From Pseudoalteromonas neustonica (GTDB taxonomy: Bacteria; Pseudomonadota; Gammaproteobacteria; Enterobacterales; Alteromonadaceae), in contig NZ_BDDS01000008.1 of NCBI RefSeq assembly GCF_001653135.1, positions 124,001 to 188,000 of the forward strand: 64,000 nt of DNA, read 5' to 3'. Shown here one piece after another: positions 1-9,327 of this stretch. The notes under the pieces are model-generated. The model ran no database searches. It had not been told where the DNA came from and saw only the letters and a program-made list of their open reading frames with translations. Position 1 is the first letter of the stretch, and each line of letters opens with the position of its first letter. The translations under genes were made by a program, and so were the position numbers.

Positions 1-744
1 CATCAGCACCTTGGGGACGGCTTTTAAATTAATATTTTCAAGTATATAGTGATTATTTATTTCAGGCATTAGTGGCATTAGCATAAAATCAATCCATTGC
101 ATTGACACCATTCTAACTTGGCTTAACCATTCATCTTCACGCGTTAAACTTTTTAAAGGCAAAGCGGATAAAGTATCCCAATCAGTACGCCAACGCGGTG
201 TTGATACACTTGTTAATTGACTAAAATCAGATAGGTGTTTTATTTCAAATACTTTACGATTACTTGGTGATGTAAACACCCCCGAAAAATACTCTCCTTT
301 ACGTATCACTGGATCGCTAATAAACACTTTATCACTCAGAGCATTAGCGTCCTGACTCCAGTAACTATCAAAACTAAGTAATAATTCACCTTGCTCCAAT
401 AATTTAGTGTTTCTAAAGTTGACTTTGCCAATTTGATAACTAAATTGTTTATTAAATCCACCAAGTAACAGAGCTTGTTGAGCAAGAATCATATCAACAA
501 CGTCTCGACGAATAAATTGCCCACTAAAATCATTGATATCTTGGACTTTTCGACCATTTAAAAAGCGCATGTAATCATGATAGACATCATCGCGAATATA
601 AATTACAACGTTATTATCCGTAGTTTTAAAGTTCTTTATTGCCTCAGAAATCGCTACATCATCGCGCAATGCACTAACACTAAATGGCATACTCAATAAA
701 AATATAAGTGCCGTAAAGAATAACCATTTAATGTTATTGATCAT
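1..744 (-). CDS. Partial secreted protein resembling a family 3 solute-binding protein
   Basis: An open frame runs on the minus strand from an ATG at 744 to the window edge: 248 codons without a stop, so the C-terminus is missing. The N-terminus (MINNIKWLFF, then a hydrophobic stretch ending near SVSA) looks like a Sec signal peptide cut before LRDD. Spacing of segments such as RRDVVDMILAQQALLLGGF, GELLLSFDSYWS and VFISDPVIRKGEYFSGVF resembles periplasmic family 3 solute-binding proteins, but no signature motif is decisive. Its start lies 1 nt after the pilU stop (TAG at 746-748), so it is probably translated from the same mRNA. No ABC permease is visible. Real coding is likely; the family assignment is tentative. 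Confidence 0.7.
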   Translation of the reverse strand, partial: MINNIKWLFFTALIFLLSMPFSVSALRDDVAISEAIKNFKTTDNNVVIYIRDDVYHDYMRFLNGRKVQDINDFSGQFIRRDVVDMILAQQALLLGGFNKQFSYQIGKVNFRNTKLLEQGELLLSFDSYWSQDANALSDKVFISDPVIRKGEYFSGVFTSPSNRKVFEIKHLSDFSQLTSVSTPRWRTDWDTLSALPLKSLTREDEWLSQVRMVSMQWIDFMLMPLMPEINNHYILENINLKAVPKVLM

Positions 745-745
745 A

Positions 746-1876
746 CTATGAACCTTTTTGATCTAACCCGTCGATTGTCACACCTTGTAGAAAACCAGCT
801 CCTTGCTGTTCGTTATTTCTAAGTTTAATCATCAAGCGTAAATCATTTGGTGAATCGGCGTGATGCAAAGCATCAGCGTAATTGATACGCTGTTGCTTAT
901 AAAGTTCAAACAAGGCTTGGTCAAAGGTTTGCATGCCCATATCCTTGGCTTTTGCCATCGCCTCTTTAATACCGCCTATATCACCTTTTTTAATTAACTC
1001 GCCGATGATTGGCGTATTTAATAAGATTTCAATTGCAGCTACACGCGAGTTACCATCAGCTGTTGGCACTAGCTGCTGAGCAATAATGGCGCGTAAATTT
1101 AACGACAGATCATATTTTAACTTATCGTGTTTTTCTTTAGGCACTAAGTGCATAATACGGTCAATTGCTTGGTTAGCATTGTTTGCATGCAATGTAGCAA
1201 CACACAAATGACCTGTTTCAGCAAAGCTTAATGCGTATTCCATTGTTTCTTGCGAACGTATTTCACCAATTAAAATAACGTCAGGTGCTTGGCGTAAAGA
1301 GCTTTTTAAAGCTGATTCAAAGCTTTCTGTATCAAGACCCACTTCTCGCTGAGTGATAATGCTTTTACGATGCTCATGCACAAATTCAATCGGATCTTCT
1401 ATTGTAAGAATGTGCCCACGTTGATTACGATTACGATAACCAAGTAATGCAGCGAGTGAGGTAGACTTACCCGTGCCTGTACCACCTACAAACAACACTA
1501 AGCCACGTTTAGCCATTATCACATCAGTAAGTGTTGAAGGTAGCCCTAAATCAGCTACGTCAGGGATTTGAGTAACGATTCGGCGAATAACCATACCAGC
1601 GCGATCCCGCTGCCAAAAAGCAGATACCCTGAAGCGACCTTCTTCTGTCGCGATTGCAAAATTACATTCTTTCGAGCTATGAAATTCTGCTTTTTGCTTG
1701 TCACTCATCGCTGATTCAACGAACGCAAGCGATTCTTCGTCAGATATTTTTTCATCGCCTAACGCAATGAGTTCACCATTAATTTTAGCACTGACAGGAA
1801 GCTGGCTTGAAACAAATAAATCGGATCCTTGTTTATCGATCATCAGCTGCAAAAAGTAATTAAGAGAATGTGTCAT
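746..1876 (-). CDS. pilU: PilU, type IV pilus retraction ATPase (PilT paralogue)
   Basis: This 376-residue cytoplasmic hexameric ATPase of the GspE/PilT secretion superfamily assists pilus retraction and twitching motility together with PilT. The Walker A motif GGTGTGKST is at about residues 131-139, the Walker B-like region VILIGEIRS at about 200-208, and an ETGHLCVATLHA His-box follows. It differs from PilT in lacking the AIRNLIRE motif (it has TPIIGELIKK) and in having a longer C-terminal tail, both typical of PilU. A good ribosome site (AAGGA) precedes the ATG. It lies 21 nt downstream of pilT, as expected for a pilT-pilU operon, and its stop almost touches the next gene at 744. Confidence 0.95.
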   Translation of the reverse strand: MTHSLNYFLQLMIDKQGSDLFVSSQLPVSAKINGELIALGDEKISDEESLAFVESAMSDKQKAEFHSSKECNFAIATEEGRFRVSAFWQRDRAGMVIRRIVTQIPDVADLGLPSTLTDVIMAKRGLVLFVGGTGTGKSTSLAALLGYRNRNQRGHILTIEDPIEFVHEHRKSIITQREVGLDTESFESALKSSLRQAPDVILIGEIRSQETMEYALSFAETGHLCVATLHANNANQAIDRIMHLVPKEKHDKLKYDLSLNLRAIIAQQLVPTADGNSRVAAIEILLNTPIIGELIKKGDIGGIKEAMAKAKDMGMQTFDQALFELYKQQRINYADALHHADSPNDLRLMIKLRNNEQQGAGFLQGVTIDGLDQKGS

Positions 1877-1897
1877 TATAGTTCCTTATCGCTTTGC

Positions 1898-2938
1898 CTA
1901 ACTGCCAAAGTTTGTTTTATCTTGTGCTTTAACACGCGCTTCAGCATTAGTAACAACACCATGATTAACTAAATTAATTAAACACTGATCCATGGTTTGC
2001 ATTCCGTGCGATGCACCTGTTTGAATTGATGAATACATCTGTGCAATCTTGTCTTCTCTAATTAAATTACGAATGGCTGGAACACCTATCATAATCTCGT
2101 GCGCAGCAACACGCCCCCCTCCTACTTTTTTAAGCAGTGTTTGCGAGATTACCGCACGCAATGATTCCGAGAGCATCGAACGTACCATGTCTTTTTCATC
2201 ACCAGGAAATACATCGATAATACGGTCAATGGTTTTTGGCGCTGATGTGGTATGCAACGTACCAAACACTAAATGGCCAGTTTCTGCTGCGGTCATTGCC
2301 AAGCGAATTGTTTCCAAGTCTCGAAGCTCACCAACCAAAATTACATCAGGGTCTTCACGCAGCGCACTACGTAGAGCTGCCGAAAAGCTATGCGTATCGC
2401 GGTGAACTTCACGCTGATTTATTAAGCATAACTTATTATCATGCACAAATTCGATCGGATCTTCGATCGTAAGAATATGGTGATGCTTATTACGATTAAT
2501 ATAATCAACCATCGCCGCTAATGTGGTTGATTTACCCGACCCCGTAGGACCAGTTACCAACACTAAGCCACGAGGGTTATCCGAAATAGTTTTAAAAATA
2601 TCTGGCGCGCCTAAGTCATCAAGCGTTAATACTTCACTTGGAATAGTACGAAATACAGCAGCAGGGCCACGATTAGAATTAAATGCGTTAACACGAAAAC
2701 GAGCAAGATTCGGGACTTCAAAAGAAAAATCCACTTCGAGGTTTTGCTCATAGTCCTTGCGTTGATTATCGTTCATAATGTCGTAAACTAGGCTGTTTAC
2801 ATCTTTGTCTTCCAGTGCTGGTATATTAATACGTCGCACATCACCATCGACACGGATCATTGGCGCAACCCCTGATGATAAGTGTAAATCCGATGCTTTA
2901 TGCTGCACACTAAAGGCCAACAATTCGGTAATATCCAT
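1898..2938 (-). CDS. pilT: PilT, type IV pilus twitching motility retraction ATPase
   Basis: This 346-residue protein is the motor that depolymerises the type IV pilus at the inner-membrane base. Walker A GPTGSGKST is at residues 130-138, with DVILVGELRD as Walker B and ETGHLVFGTLHT as His box. The C-terminal VPAIRNLIREDKI contains the AIRNLIRE motif required for retraction in studied PilT proteins. Its length matches PilT of Pseudomonas and Shewanella. It is divergent from yggS, an arrangement widely conserved in gammaproteobacteria. The two start regions are only 2-29 bp apart, so the promoters must lie inside the opposite genes. Confidence 0.97.
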   Translation of the reverse strand: MDITELLAFSVQHKASDLHLSSGVAPMIRVDGDVRRINIPALEDKDVNSLVYDIMNDNQRKDYEQNLEVDFSFEVPNLARFRVNAFNSNRGPAAVFRTIPSEVLTLDDLGAPDIFKTISDNPRGLVLVTGPTGSGKSTTLAAMVDYINRNKHHHILTIEDPIEFVHDNKLCLINQREVHRDTHSFSAALRSALREDPDVILVGELRDLETIRLAMTAAETGHLVFGTLHTTSAPKTIDRIIDVFPGDEKDMVRSMLSESLRAVISQTLLKKVGGGRVAAHEIMIGVPAIRNLIREDKIAQMYSSIQTGASHGMQTMDQCLINLVNHGVVTNAEARVKAQDKTNFGS

Positions 2939-2967
2939 TTATGACTCCACAACTAACTGATAATTAT

Positions 2968-3654
2968 ATGGTTACAATAGCAGAACGACTTAAATCCGCC
3001 TATGCTAGAATTGCCATAGCGACAAAAAAATATCATCGTAATGAGCATGATGTCTGCTTACTAGCAGTATCCAAAACAAAACCTGCTGATTTCATTCTAG
3101 CGGCTTATCAACAAGGTCACCGAGAGTTTGGTGAGTCCTATGTTCAAGAAGCTGTCGATAAAATAACCCAATTAGCAAATTATAGCGATATTGTTTGGCA
3201 CTTCATCGGTCCTATTCAATCAAATAAAACGGCCGCTGTTGCCGAAAACTTTGACTGGGTGCAAAGTGTTGATCGTGAAAAAATAGCCAAACGTTTAAAT
3301 GATCAAAGGCCGATAAATAAGGCCCCTCTTAAAGTATTAATTCAAGTAAATATAAGCTTGGAAGACTCCAAATCAGGTTGCCACCCAGATGATCTAGCCG
3401 CATTAGCGCAGTTCGTTAACGACAGCCCCAATTTAGTTCTGCGTGGGCTAATGGCAATCCCAGCAAAAACTGACGACCCACAGCAACAAATACAATATTT
3501 TGAGCAATTACGTGCTTGCTTTGATAGACTTAAGGCCCAATATCCCCATATAGACACCTTGTCGATGGGGATGAGTGGCGATGTAGAAGCTGCAATAGCT
3601 GCAGGCTCAACCATGGTACGCATCGGCACGGATATTTTTGGCCAACGAAGCTAA
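2968..3654 (+). CDS. yggS: YggS/PLPBP family pyridoxal phosphate homeostasis protein
   Basis: This is a PLP-binding TIM-barrel protein (alanine racemase N-terminal fold) that buffers cellular vitamin B6 and indirectly affects amino and keto acid balance. The PLP lysine is in LLAVSKTKPA (about K36 from this start), followed by FGESYVQEAVDKI, WHFIGPIQSNK and the phosphate-binding C-terminus GSTMVRIGTDIFG. I chose ATG 2968 (MVTIAERLKS) because E. coli YggS starts at the equivalent point. An in-frame ATG at 2941 would add nine residues and leave only 2 bp to the pilT start; neither has a clear Shine-Dalgarno sequence. proC follows after 15 nt, as in many relatives. Confidence 0.93.
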   Translation: MVTIAERLKSAYARIAIATKKYHRNEHDVCLLAVSKTKPADFILAAYQQGHREFGESYVQEAVDKITQLANYSDIVWHFIGPIQSNKTAAVAENFDWVQSVDREKIAKRLNDQRPINKAPLKVLIQVNISLEDSKSGCHPDDLAALAQFVNDSPNLVLRGLMAIPAKTDDPQQQIQYFEQLRACFDRLKAQYPHIDTLSMGMSGDVEAAIAAGSTMVRIGTDIFGQRS

Positions 3655-3669
3655 GGTGATAACTAAGAT

Positions 3670-4491
3670 ATGTCAGATAAAACAATCGCATTCATAGGCA
3701 CAGGTAACATGAGCTATGCCATCATTGGTGGCATGGTAAAAAAAGGATTTGCTGCCTCCAATATTATTGCAACAAATCGTAACCAAGAAAAACTCGCTAA
3801 GGTAGCAGCGGATTTCGGGGTGAACACCACCTCAGATAATAACGCAGCGCTTCGTGATGCCGACGTGATTGTCCTATCTGTTAAACCACAAATGATGGGG
3901 GATTTATGCAAATCATTCCAAGATTCAGGTGTAGACTTAAGCGATAAGCTATTTATTTCTGTTGCCGCAGGCTTAACAGTTAAACGCTTACGTGAAATGT
4001 TAGGTCAGGACGTTAAAATGATCCGCTGTATGCCTAACACACCATCATTGCTTGGTCGTGGTGTGTCTGGCTTATTTGGCGACGGTGAAACGGCCGATGA
4101 GCATGCTTTTGTACAACAAGTATTTGAATGTACAGGTATTGCGGTTTGGGTTGAAAAAGAGTCTCAAATTAACGATATCATTGCGGTTACCGGTTCATCA
4201 CCAGCGTACTTTTTCTTATTTATGGAAGCCATAGAAGAAAAAGCCAAAGCACTGGGGTTTAGCGATGAAGATGCACGCCGCTTAGTGCAGCAAACCGCGC
4301 TAGGGGCTGCTGAAATGGCAGTATCACAACCTGATATCAGTATTTCTCAGCTGCGCGCTAACGTCACATCTAAAGGTGGTACCACACATGCTGCTGTTGA
4401 ACATTTAAAAGCACAAGGTTTAACAGGTACCGTCGCTGATGCCATGGATGCTTGTATTGCCCGCGCAGAGCAAATGGAACAAGAACTTTAA
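3670..4491 (+). CDS. proC: Pyrroline-5-carboxylate reductase
   Basis: ProC carries out the last step of proline biosynthesis, the NAD(P)H-dependent reduction of 1-pyrroline-5-carboxylate, in the cytoplasm. At 273 residues it has the usual length. The Rossmann motif FIGTGNMSYAIIGG is at the N-terminus, the family region MIRCMPNTPSLLGRG is central, and the dimerisation/active-site part contains VTGSSPAYFFLFMEAI and VTSKGGTTHAAVEHL. It lies 15 nt after yggS and 29 nt before yggT, so the three are probably co-transcribed. Confidence 0.97.
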   Translation: MSDKTIAFIGTGNMSYAIIGGMVKKGFAASNIIATNRNQEKLAKVAADFGVNTTSDNNAALRDADVIVLSVKPQMMGDLCKSFQDSGVDLSDKLFISVAAGLTVKRLREMLGQDVKMIRCMPNTPSLLGRGVSGLFGDGETADEHAFVQQVFECTGIAVWVEKESQINDIIAVTGSSPAYFFLFMEAIEEKAKALGFSDEDARRLVQQTALGAAEMAVSQPDISISQLRANVTSKGGTTHAAVEHLKAQGLTGTVADAMDACIARAEQMEQEL

Positions 4492-4520
4492 ACTTATCAC
4501 TTAGTCATCAGGTAAAAAAT

Positions 4521-5057
4521 ATGGAAGCGATTAAATTTCTAATAGAAACAGTCTTTGACCTATTTTTAATGGTCATTCTATTACGCTTTTGGTTACAAAC
4601 AGCCAAAGCTGACTTTTACAATCCATTGAGTCAGTTTGTTGTAAAAGCATCATCATTTGCTGTAAACCCTTTACGTAAAATCATTCCTGGGTTTGCGGGA
4701 TTAGATATAGCTTCTTTGCTATTGGCCATTTTAATAGCTGTAACGAAGGTAAGTGTTTTAATGCTTCTCTTCAATGGAATCTGGCAGGCTCCTTCTGTAA
4801 TTAAGTTTTCGTTTGTCACTTTAATAGATAATGCATTTTTTCTACTCTATGGGGTATTAATTATTAGAGCAATACTTAGCTGGTTAAGCCAAGGTTATAA
4901 CCCAATGGAAGCTGTTTTTCATCAATTAACAGAGCCAATGCTTCATCCAATAAGAAAAGTCATACCTCCTTTAGGCGGGTTCGATTTATCTTTCATAGTA
5001 CTCTTTATTGCATTGCAATTTTTACAAAAGCTTATTATGAGCTTTCTATTCATTTGA
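4521..5057 (+). CDS. yggT: YggT family integral membrane protein
   Basis: This 178-residue protein has two copies of the YggT repeat, each with hydrophobic helices around an LRFWLQ or IRAILSW segment and an NP...R(K)IIP motif (NPLRKIIPGFAGLD and HPIRKVIPPLGGFD). The role of the family is poorly defined; it has been linked to osmotic stress tolerance and, in phototrophs and Gram-positives, to membrane or division organisation. The start is ATG 4521 (MEAIKFLIET), preceded by a GGT-containing leader. A longer open frame reaching upstream overlaps proC and is not needed. Location next to yggS and proC is conserved with E. coli. Confidence 0.93.
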   Translation: MEAIKFLIETVFDLFLMVILLRFWLQTAKADFYNPLSQFVVKASSFAVNPLRKIIPGFAGLDIASLLLAILIAVTKVSVLMLLFNGIWQAPSVIKFSFVTLIDNAFFLLYGVLIIRAILSWLSQGYNPMEAVFHQLTEPMLHPIRKVIPPLGGFDLSFIVLFIALQFLQKLIMSFLFI

Positions 5058-5072
5058 TAAAAATATCCAAAT

Positions 5073-5096
5073 GAGGCCATTGTGGCCTCTTTTTTT
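5073..5096 (+). terminator. Rho-independent terminator after yggT
   Basis: A 7-bp stem GAGGCCA/TGGCCTC with a 3-nt loop is followed by seven T residues. It lies 16 nt after the yggT stop and closes the yggS-proC-yggT unit. Confidence 0.85.
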
Positions 5097-5107
5097 AAGA
5101 GTCATTT

Positions 5108-5551
5108 ATGAAAAAACTAGCCAGTATTTTATTCTTCGCACTTGCGGGAATTACCTTTAGTGCTCACAGCGAACAAATACAAGGTGCTCAATATAAAGAC
5201 CTTGGCCCTTGGCAAGTACACTACATTGCATTCCCATCCACGTTTATTCAACCACAAATTGCAAAAGCGTATGATCTCGAACGCAGTAACTACAAAGGCA
5301 TTGTTAATATCTCAATTTTAAAAAACAATGCAGATAAAACAGCGCAAATTGCGACTCTTAGTGGCACAGCTAAAAATTTACTTGGCAATAAACAAACCCT
5401 CACATTTAAAGAAGTGATTGAAGGTGAGTCTGTTTACTACCTTGCACAAGTGAAATTTACCAACGAAGAAATTTTGCGTTTTGATATTGAAATTAAACAA
5501 AGCAATCAATTTCAAAAGCTGCAGTTTCAACAAAAATTCTATGTAGATTAA
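5108..5551 (+). CDS. DUF4426 secreted protein
   Basis: A 147-residue protein with a clear Sec signal peptide (MKKLASILFFALAGITFSAHS, probable cut before EQIQG), so it is probably periplasmic. The body, with GPWQVHYIAFPSTFIQP near the start, matches my memory of DUF4426, a family found beside rdgB/hemW in Vibrio, Shewanella and Pseudoalteromonas. No catalytic motif is visible and the function is unknown. It starts 11 nt after the yggT terminator and ends 3 nt before rdgB, so it heads a transcription unit with rdgB and hemW. Confidence 0.85.
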   Translation: MKKLASILFFALAGITFSAHSEQIQGAQYKDLGPWQVHYIAFPSTFIQPQIAKAYDLERSNYKGIVNISILKNNADKTAQIATLSGTAKNLLGNKQTLTFKEVIEGESVYYLAQVKFTNEEILRFDIEIKQSNQFQKLQFQQKFYVD

Positions 5552-5554
5552 ATC

Positions 5555-6154
5555 ATGACAAAAACCTTAGTTTTAGCCACAGGTAACCCTGGAAAGGTTA
5601 AAGAATTAGCACAAATGCTAAGCCCACTAGAAATAAACGTTGTGCCGCAAAGTGACTTTCACGTCAGTGATGTTGCAGAGACTGGCACTACCTTCGTTGA
5701 AAACGCGATAATTAAAGCGCGTCATGCGGCTAAAGAAACTGGCCTGCCCGCTATTGCTGATGATTCAGGGCTGGAAGTTGATGGCCTAAACGGCGCTCCT
5801 GGCGTGTATTCCGCTCGCTTCGCGGGTGTCGGTGCCAGCGATCAAGATAATATCAACAAACTTTTAAAAGAGCTTGGCGATAACCCTATTCGTACTGCAC
5901 GCTTTTGGTGTGTTTTAGTATTAATGCGCCACGCTGATGACCCAACGCCACTCATTTGCAGTGCAAGCTGGGAAGGTCAAATTACATTAACGCAAGATGG
6001 CCAAGGTGGCTTTGGCTACGACCCTGTGTTTTATGTACCAGCGCTTCATTGCACCAGCGCTCAATTGACTAAAGAGCAAAAAAACGCGGTAAGTCATCGT
6101 GGTCAAGCGCTCCAAAATTTACTTATCGAGCTTAAGCTCAAAGGCGGCCTGTGA
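5555..6154 (+). CDS. rdgB: XTP/dITP pyrophosphatase (Ham1/RdgB)
   Basis: This cytoplasmic house-cleaning enzyme hydrolyses dITP, XTP and ITP to monophosphates so that deaminated purines are not incorporated. It has 199 residues, normal for the family. N-terminal [16 protein letters not shown] is the substrate-binding signature, followed by [21 protein letters not shown] and the C-terminal [11 protein letters not shown] and [11 protein letters not shown] motifs. Its TGA overlaps the hemW start by 4 nt (GTGA), indicating translational coupling. Confidence 0.96.
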   Translation: MTKTLVLATGNPGKVKELAQMLSPLEINVVPQSDFHVSDVAETGTTFVENAIIKARHAAKETGLPAIADDSGLEVDGLNGAPGVYSARFAGVGASDQDNINKLLKELGDNPIRTARFWCVLVLMRHADDPTPLICSASWEGQITLTQDGQGGFGYDPVFYVPALHCTSAQLTKEQKNAVSHRGQALQNLLIELKLKGGL

Positions 6155-7287
6155 ATTTGCCACCACTAAGCTTATATGTGCACGTGCCTTGGTGCGTGCA
6201 AAAGTGCCCATACTGTGATTTTAATAGCCATGGTCAAAAAGGCGAAATCCCCGAAAAAGAGTATGTACAGCATTTAATTGATGATTTAAAAGCTGATTTA
6301 CACTTGGTACAAGGGCGTAAAATTCACTCCATATTTATTGGCGGCGGCACACCTAGCTTATTAACAGGTGAGGCATACGTTAACTTATTGCAGGCCGTTG
6401 ATTCTTTAATAGGCTTGAGTGATAACTGCGAAATAACCCTCGAAGCCAATCCGGGTACAGTTGAAACTGGCCGCTTTAAAGAATATGTAGCCGCTGGCAT
6501 TAATCGTATTTCGATTGGCGTGCAAAGCATGCAAAATGATAAGTTAAAAGCACTCGGTCGTATTCACGGTGCTGACGAAGCTATCTATGCAGCAACACAA
6601 GCACACGAAGCGGGATTAAACAGTTTTAACCTTGATTTAATGCATGGCTTACCGGGGCAATCACTTGACGATGCACTCGATGATTTGAAAAAAATCATTG
6701 CGCTTAACCCGCCGCATATCTCTTGGTATCAGTTAACCATTGAAGCAAATACAGCATTTGCATCAAAGCCGCCAACTTTACCGCCTGATGACACTTTATG
6801 GGATATTCAAGAGCAAGGCCAAGCGCTACTCAGTGCGGCAGGTTATCAACAATATGAAATATCAGGCTATGCCAAAGCCGGCTTTCAATGCCAACATAAC
6901 TTGAATTATTGGCGTTTTGGCGACTATTTAGGAATTGGCTGCGGCGCACATGGTAAAATTACTGATGCAACCTCCGGCCTTATTACACGAACCATGAAGG
7001 TAAAACATCCGCGTGGTTATATGGATTTATCTAAACCTTATTTATTTAAGCAATGGCCGGTTGAACAAGACGACTTACCATTTGAGTTTTTTATGAATCG
7101 TTTTAGGCTTTTTGAAGCCTGCCCAAAAAATGATTTACATGCGCTTACAAAGTTATCACTACAAAGCCAGTCAGATGCCTTGAATCAAGCAATAAATAAA
7201 GGCCTACTGGTGGATATGGACACACATTGGCAGGTAAGCCAAAAAGGTCATCGTTTTTTAAATGACCTGCTAGAATTGTTTGTGTAA
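6151..7287 (+). CDS. hemW: HemW, radical SAM heme chaperone
   Basis: A 378-residue radical SAM protein of the HemN superfamily, but a heme-trafficking protein rather than the coproporphyrinogen oxidase. The iron-sulfur cluster motif CxxxCxxC is at C15, C19 and C22 ([12 protein letters not shown]); the short N-terminus and the F after the last cysteine-containing segment fit HemW. SAM-binding GGGTPSLL and ISIGVQSMQ follow. Translation probably begins at GTG 6151, overlapping the rdgB stop. Confidence 0.93.
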   Translation: MNLPPLSLYVHVPWCVQKCPYCDFNSHGQKGEIPEKEYVQHLIDDLKADLHLVQGRKIHSIFIGGGTPSLLTGEAYVNLLQAVDSLIGLSDNCEITLEANPGTVETGRFKEYVAAGINRISIGVQSMQNDKLKALGRIHGADEAIYAATQAHEAGLNSFNLDLMHGLPGQSLDDALDDLKKIIALNPPHISWYQLTIEANTAFASKPPTLPPDDTLWDIQEQGQALLSAAGYQQYEISGYAKAGFQCQHNLNYWRFGDYLGIGCGAHGKITDATSGLITRTMKVKHPRGYMDLSKPYLFKQWPVEQDDLPFEFFMNRFRLFEACPKNDLHALTKLSLQSQSDALNQAINKGLLVDMDTHWQVSQKGHRFLNDLLELFV

Positions 7288-7369
7288 TTACTTGTTCAAA
7301 TTTAATGAACAATTACACACTAATAATAACGAACAACCTTTAATGGTTTCTAACAACAAAAGGGAAAAC

Positions 7370-9202
7370 ATGCGTAAACTTACCTTTATCGCCGCTGCAG
7401 TGAGTATTGCACTGCTAGGTGGTTGCCAGCAAACACCTGAGCAACAAAGTACACCAAGCGTACAAGCACAGCCTGTACAAAGCGAAATAGAAAAAGCCAA
7501 TGCGTTTTTCGAAGATACCTTTAACCGCGATGTAATGAGCAGCCCGGTTTACCAAACTTATATGGGTATCAAACAAGATTACGACAAATGGGATGATGGC
7601 AGCGAAGAACGTGCCCTAAAAGACCTACAACAAACCAAAGACGATCTTGTCGCGTTAAACGCAATTAATCGTGATTTGTTAGATGACAGCACCAAAGTTA
7701 GCTATGATCTTAAAAAACAAGATCTTGAAAATAACATTGCTGATTTTAAATGGCGCTACCATAACTACCCAGTAAACCAAATGTTTGGTGTTCACTCGAT
7801 GATCCCAGCATTTATGATCAACCAACACCAAATTGGTGATGTGTCTGATGCAAAAGCGTATATATCTCGCTTAAATGGCGTAACAACGGTTATCGATCAG
7901 TTAATTAAAGATTTAGAAACACGTGCTAGCAAAGGCATTATTGCACCTAAGTTTGTGTTTCCACACGTGATTGATTCAAGCAAAAACATCATTCTCGGTG
8001 CGCCATTTGAAAAAGGCGAAGATTCAACATTACTTGCTGACTTTAAACGTAAAGTAACGGCACTGGAAATTGATCAAGCACAGAAAGACAGCCTAATCAA
8101 TGACGCTGAAAAAGCGCTTAAGTCGGCTATAAAACCGTCTTACTCTAAGCTAATTAATTATTTAGCGCAGCTTGAAAAGCGTGCTGACGATCGCGATGGT
8201 GCGTGGAAATTTCCTGATGGTGAAGCGTTCTACAACAACGCATTAGCACGTACAACAACGACCGACTTAACAGCAAAAGAAATCCACACTATTGGTCTTG
8301 CTGAAGTGTCTCGTATTCATGATGAAATGCGCGAAATTAAAGATAAAGTGGGCTTCAAAGGTGATTTAAAAGCGTTTATGCAGTTTATGAAAACTGACAA
8401 GCAATTTTATTATCCAAATACAGCTGAAGGTAAGCAGCGTTATCTTGATGAAGCAACAGCAATGATCGATAACATGAAGACGCGTTTAGACGAGCTTTTC
8501 ATTGTTAAGCCAAAAGCTGATTTAAAAGTAAAAGCAGTAGAAGCATTCCGTGAAAAAGCTGCAGGTAAAGCATTCTATCAGCAACCTGCACCAGATGGTT
8601 CACGCCCTGGTATCTACTACGCAAACCTCTATGATATGGAAGCAATGCCAACGTACCAAATGGAAGCACTCGCTTATCATGAAGGTATGCCTGGCCATCA
8701 CATGCAAATAGCTATTTCACAAGAGCTAGAAGGTGTGCCTAAATTCCGTAAATTCGGTGGCTACACAGCGTACATTGAAGGCTGGGGTTTATACTCTGAA
8801 TTAGTACCAAAAGAAATGGGCCTGTATGAAGACCCATATTCAGATTTCGGCCGTCTTGCTATGGAACTATGGCGTGCATGTCGATTAGTTGTAGATACCG
8901 GTATCCACGAAATGAAGTGGACTCGCCAACAAGGTATCGACTATTACGTGAATAACACACCAAACGCGACCTCAGATGGCGTAAAAATGGTTGAACGTCA
9001 CGTTGTAATGCCTTCACAAGCAACAGCCTACAAAGTAGGTATGCTTAAGATTTTAGAGCTACGTGAAGCTGCGAAAGTGAAACTTGGTGACAAGTTTGAT
9101 ATTCGTGAATTCCATGACGTTGTACTAAAAAATGGTGCAGTACCATTAAACGTACTAGAAACATTTGTTGACCAATGGGTTGCAAGTAAATCAGCTGCTT
9201 AA
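7370..9202 (+). CDS. DUF885 lipoprotein, putative metallopeptidase-like
   Basis: A 610-residue protein starting at ATG 7370 (MRKLTFIAAA), preceded by AAAGGGA. Hydrophobic residues followed by LLGGC form a lipobox, so the mature protein should start at Cys19 or so and be anchored in an envelope membrane. The family signature YHEGMPGHHMQ (H437, E438, H443, H444) resembles a zinc-binding site, and later GWGLYSE and HEMKW segments are conserved in DUF885. Many members are annotated as peptidases, but substrate and activity are uncertain. A longer frame extends upstream into hemW, but the lipoprotein signal and ribosome site fix the start here. Confidence 0.92.
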   Translation: MRKLTFIAAAVSIALLGGCQQTPEQQSTPSVQAQPVQSEIEKANAFFEDTFNRDVMSSPVYQTYMGIKQDYDKWDDGSEERALKDLQQTKDDLVALNAINRDLLDDSTKVSYDLKKQDLENNIADFKWRYHNYPVNQMFGVHSMIPAFMINQHQIGDVSDAKAYISRLNGVTTVIDQLIKDLETRASKGIIAPKFVFPHVIDSSKNIILGAPFEKGEDSTLLADFKRKVTALEIDQAQKDSLINDAEKALKSAIKPSYSKLINYLAQLEKRADDRDGAWKFPDGEAFYNNALARTTTTDLTAKEIHTIGLAEVSRIHDEMREIKDKVGFKGDLKAFMQFMKTDKQFYYPNTAEGKQRYLDEATAMIDNMKTRLDELFIVKPKADLKVKAVEAFREKAAGKAFYQQPAPDGSRPGIYYANLYDMEAMPTYQMEALAYHEGMPGHHMQIAISQELEGVPKFRKFGGYTAYIEGWGLYSELVPKEMGLYEDPYSDFGRLAMELWRACRLVVDTGIHEMKWTRQQGIDYYVNNTPNATSDGVKMVERHVVMPSQATAYKVGMLKILELREAAKVKLGDKFDIREFHDVVLKNGAVPLNVLETFVDQWVASKSAA

Positions 9203-9223
9203 CAACACCTATATAAGTATATT

Positions 9224-9247
9224 AAAGGCCGCAATTGCGGCCTTTTT
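9224..9247 (+). terminator. Rho-independent terminator after DUF885 gene
   Basis: Near-perfect palindrome AAAGGCCGCAATTGCGGCCTTT followed by further T residues, 22 nt after the stop codon. Confidence 0.88.
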
Positions 9248-9327
9248 GCTGTTTGTAAACCTAGTTAACAGCTTGACCTGTAAATGGTTTCAGCTAGGAT
9301 AGAATAAACGATAATGAGGGAATACCA

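Noticed and set aside
2049..2753. Plus-strand open frames opposite pilT
   Set aside because: Antisense shadows of a strongly conserved gene with no start signals or family resemblance.
2941..2967. Upstream ATG start for yggS
   Set aside because: Would leave 2 bp to pilT and adds nine residues absent in E. coli YggS; not excluded.
7280..7369. Upstream extension of the DUF885 gene
   Set aside because: The lipoprotein signal and AAAGGGA site at 7370 fix the start; the extension overlaps hemW.
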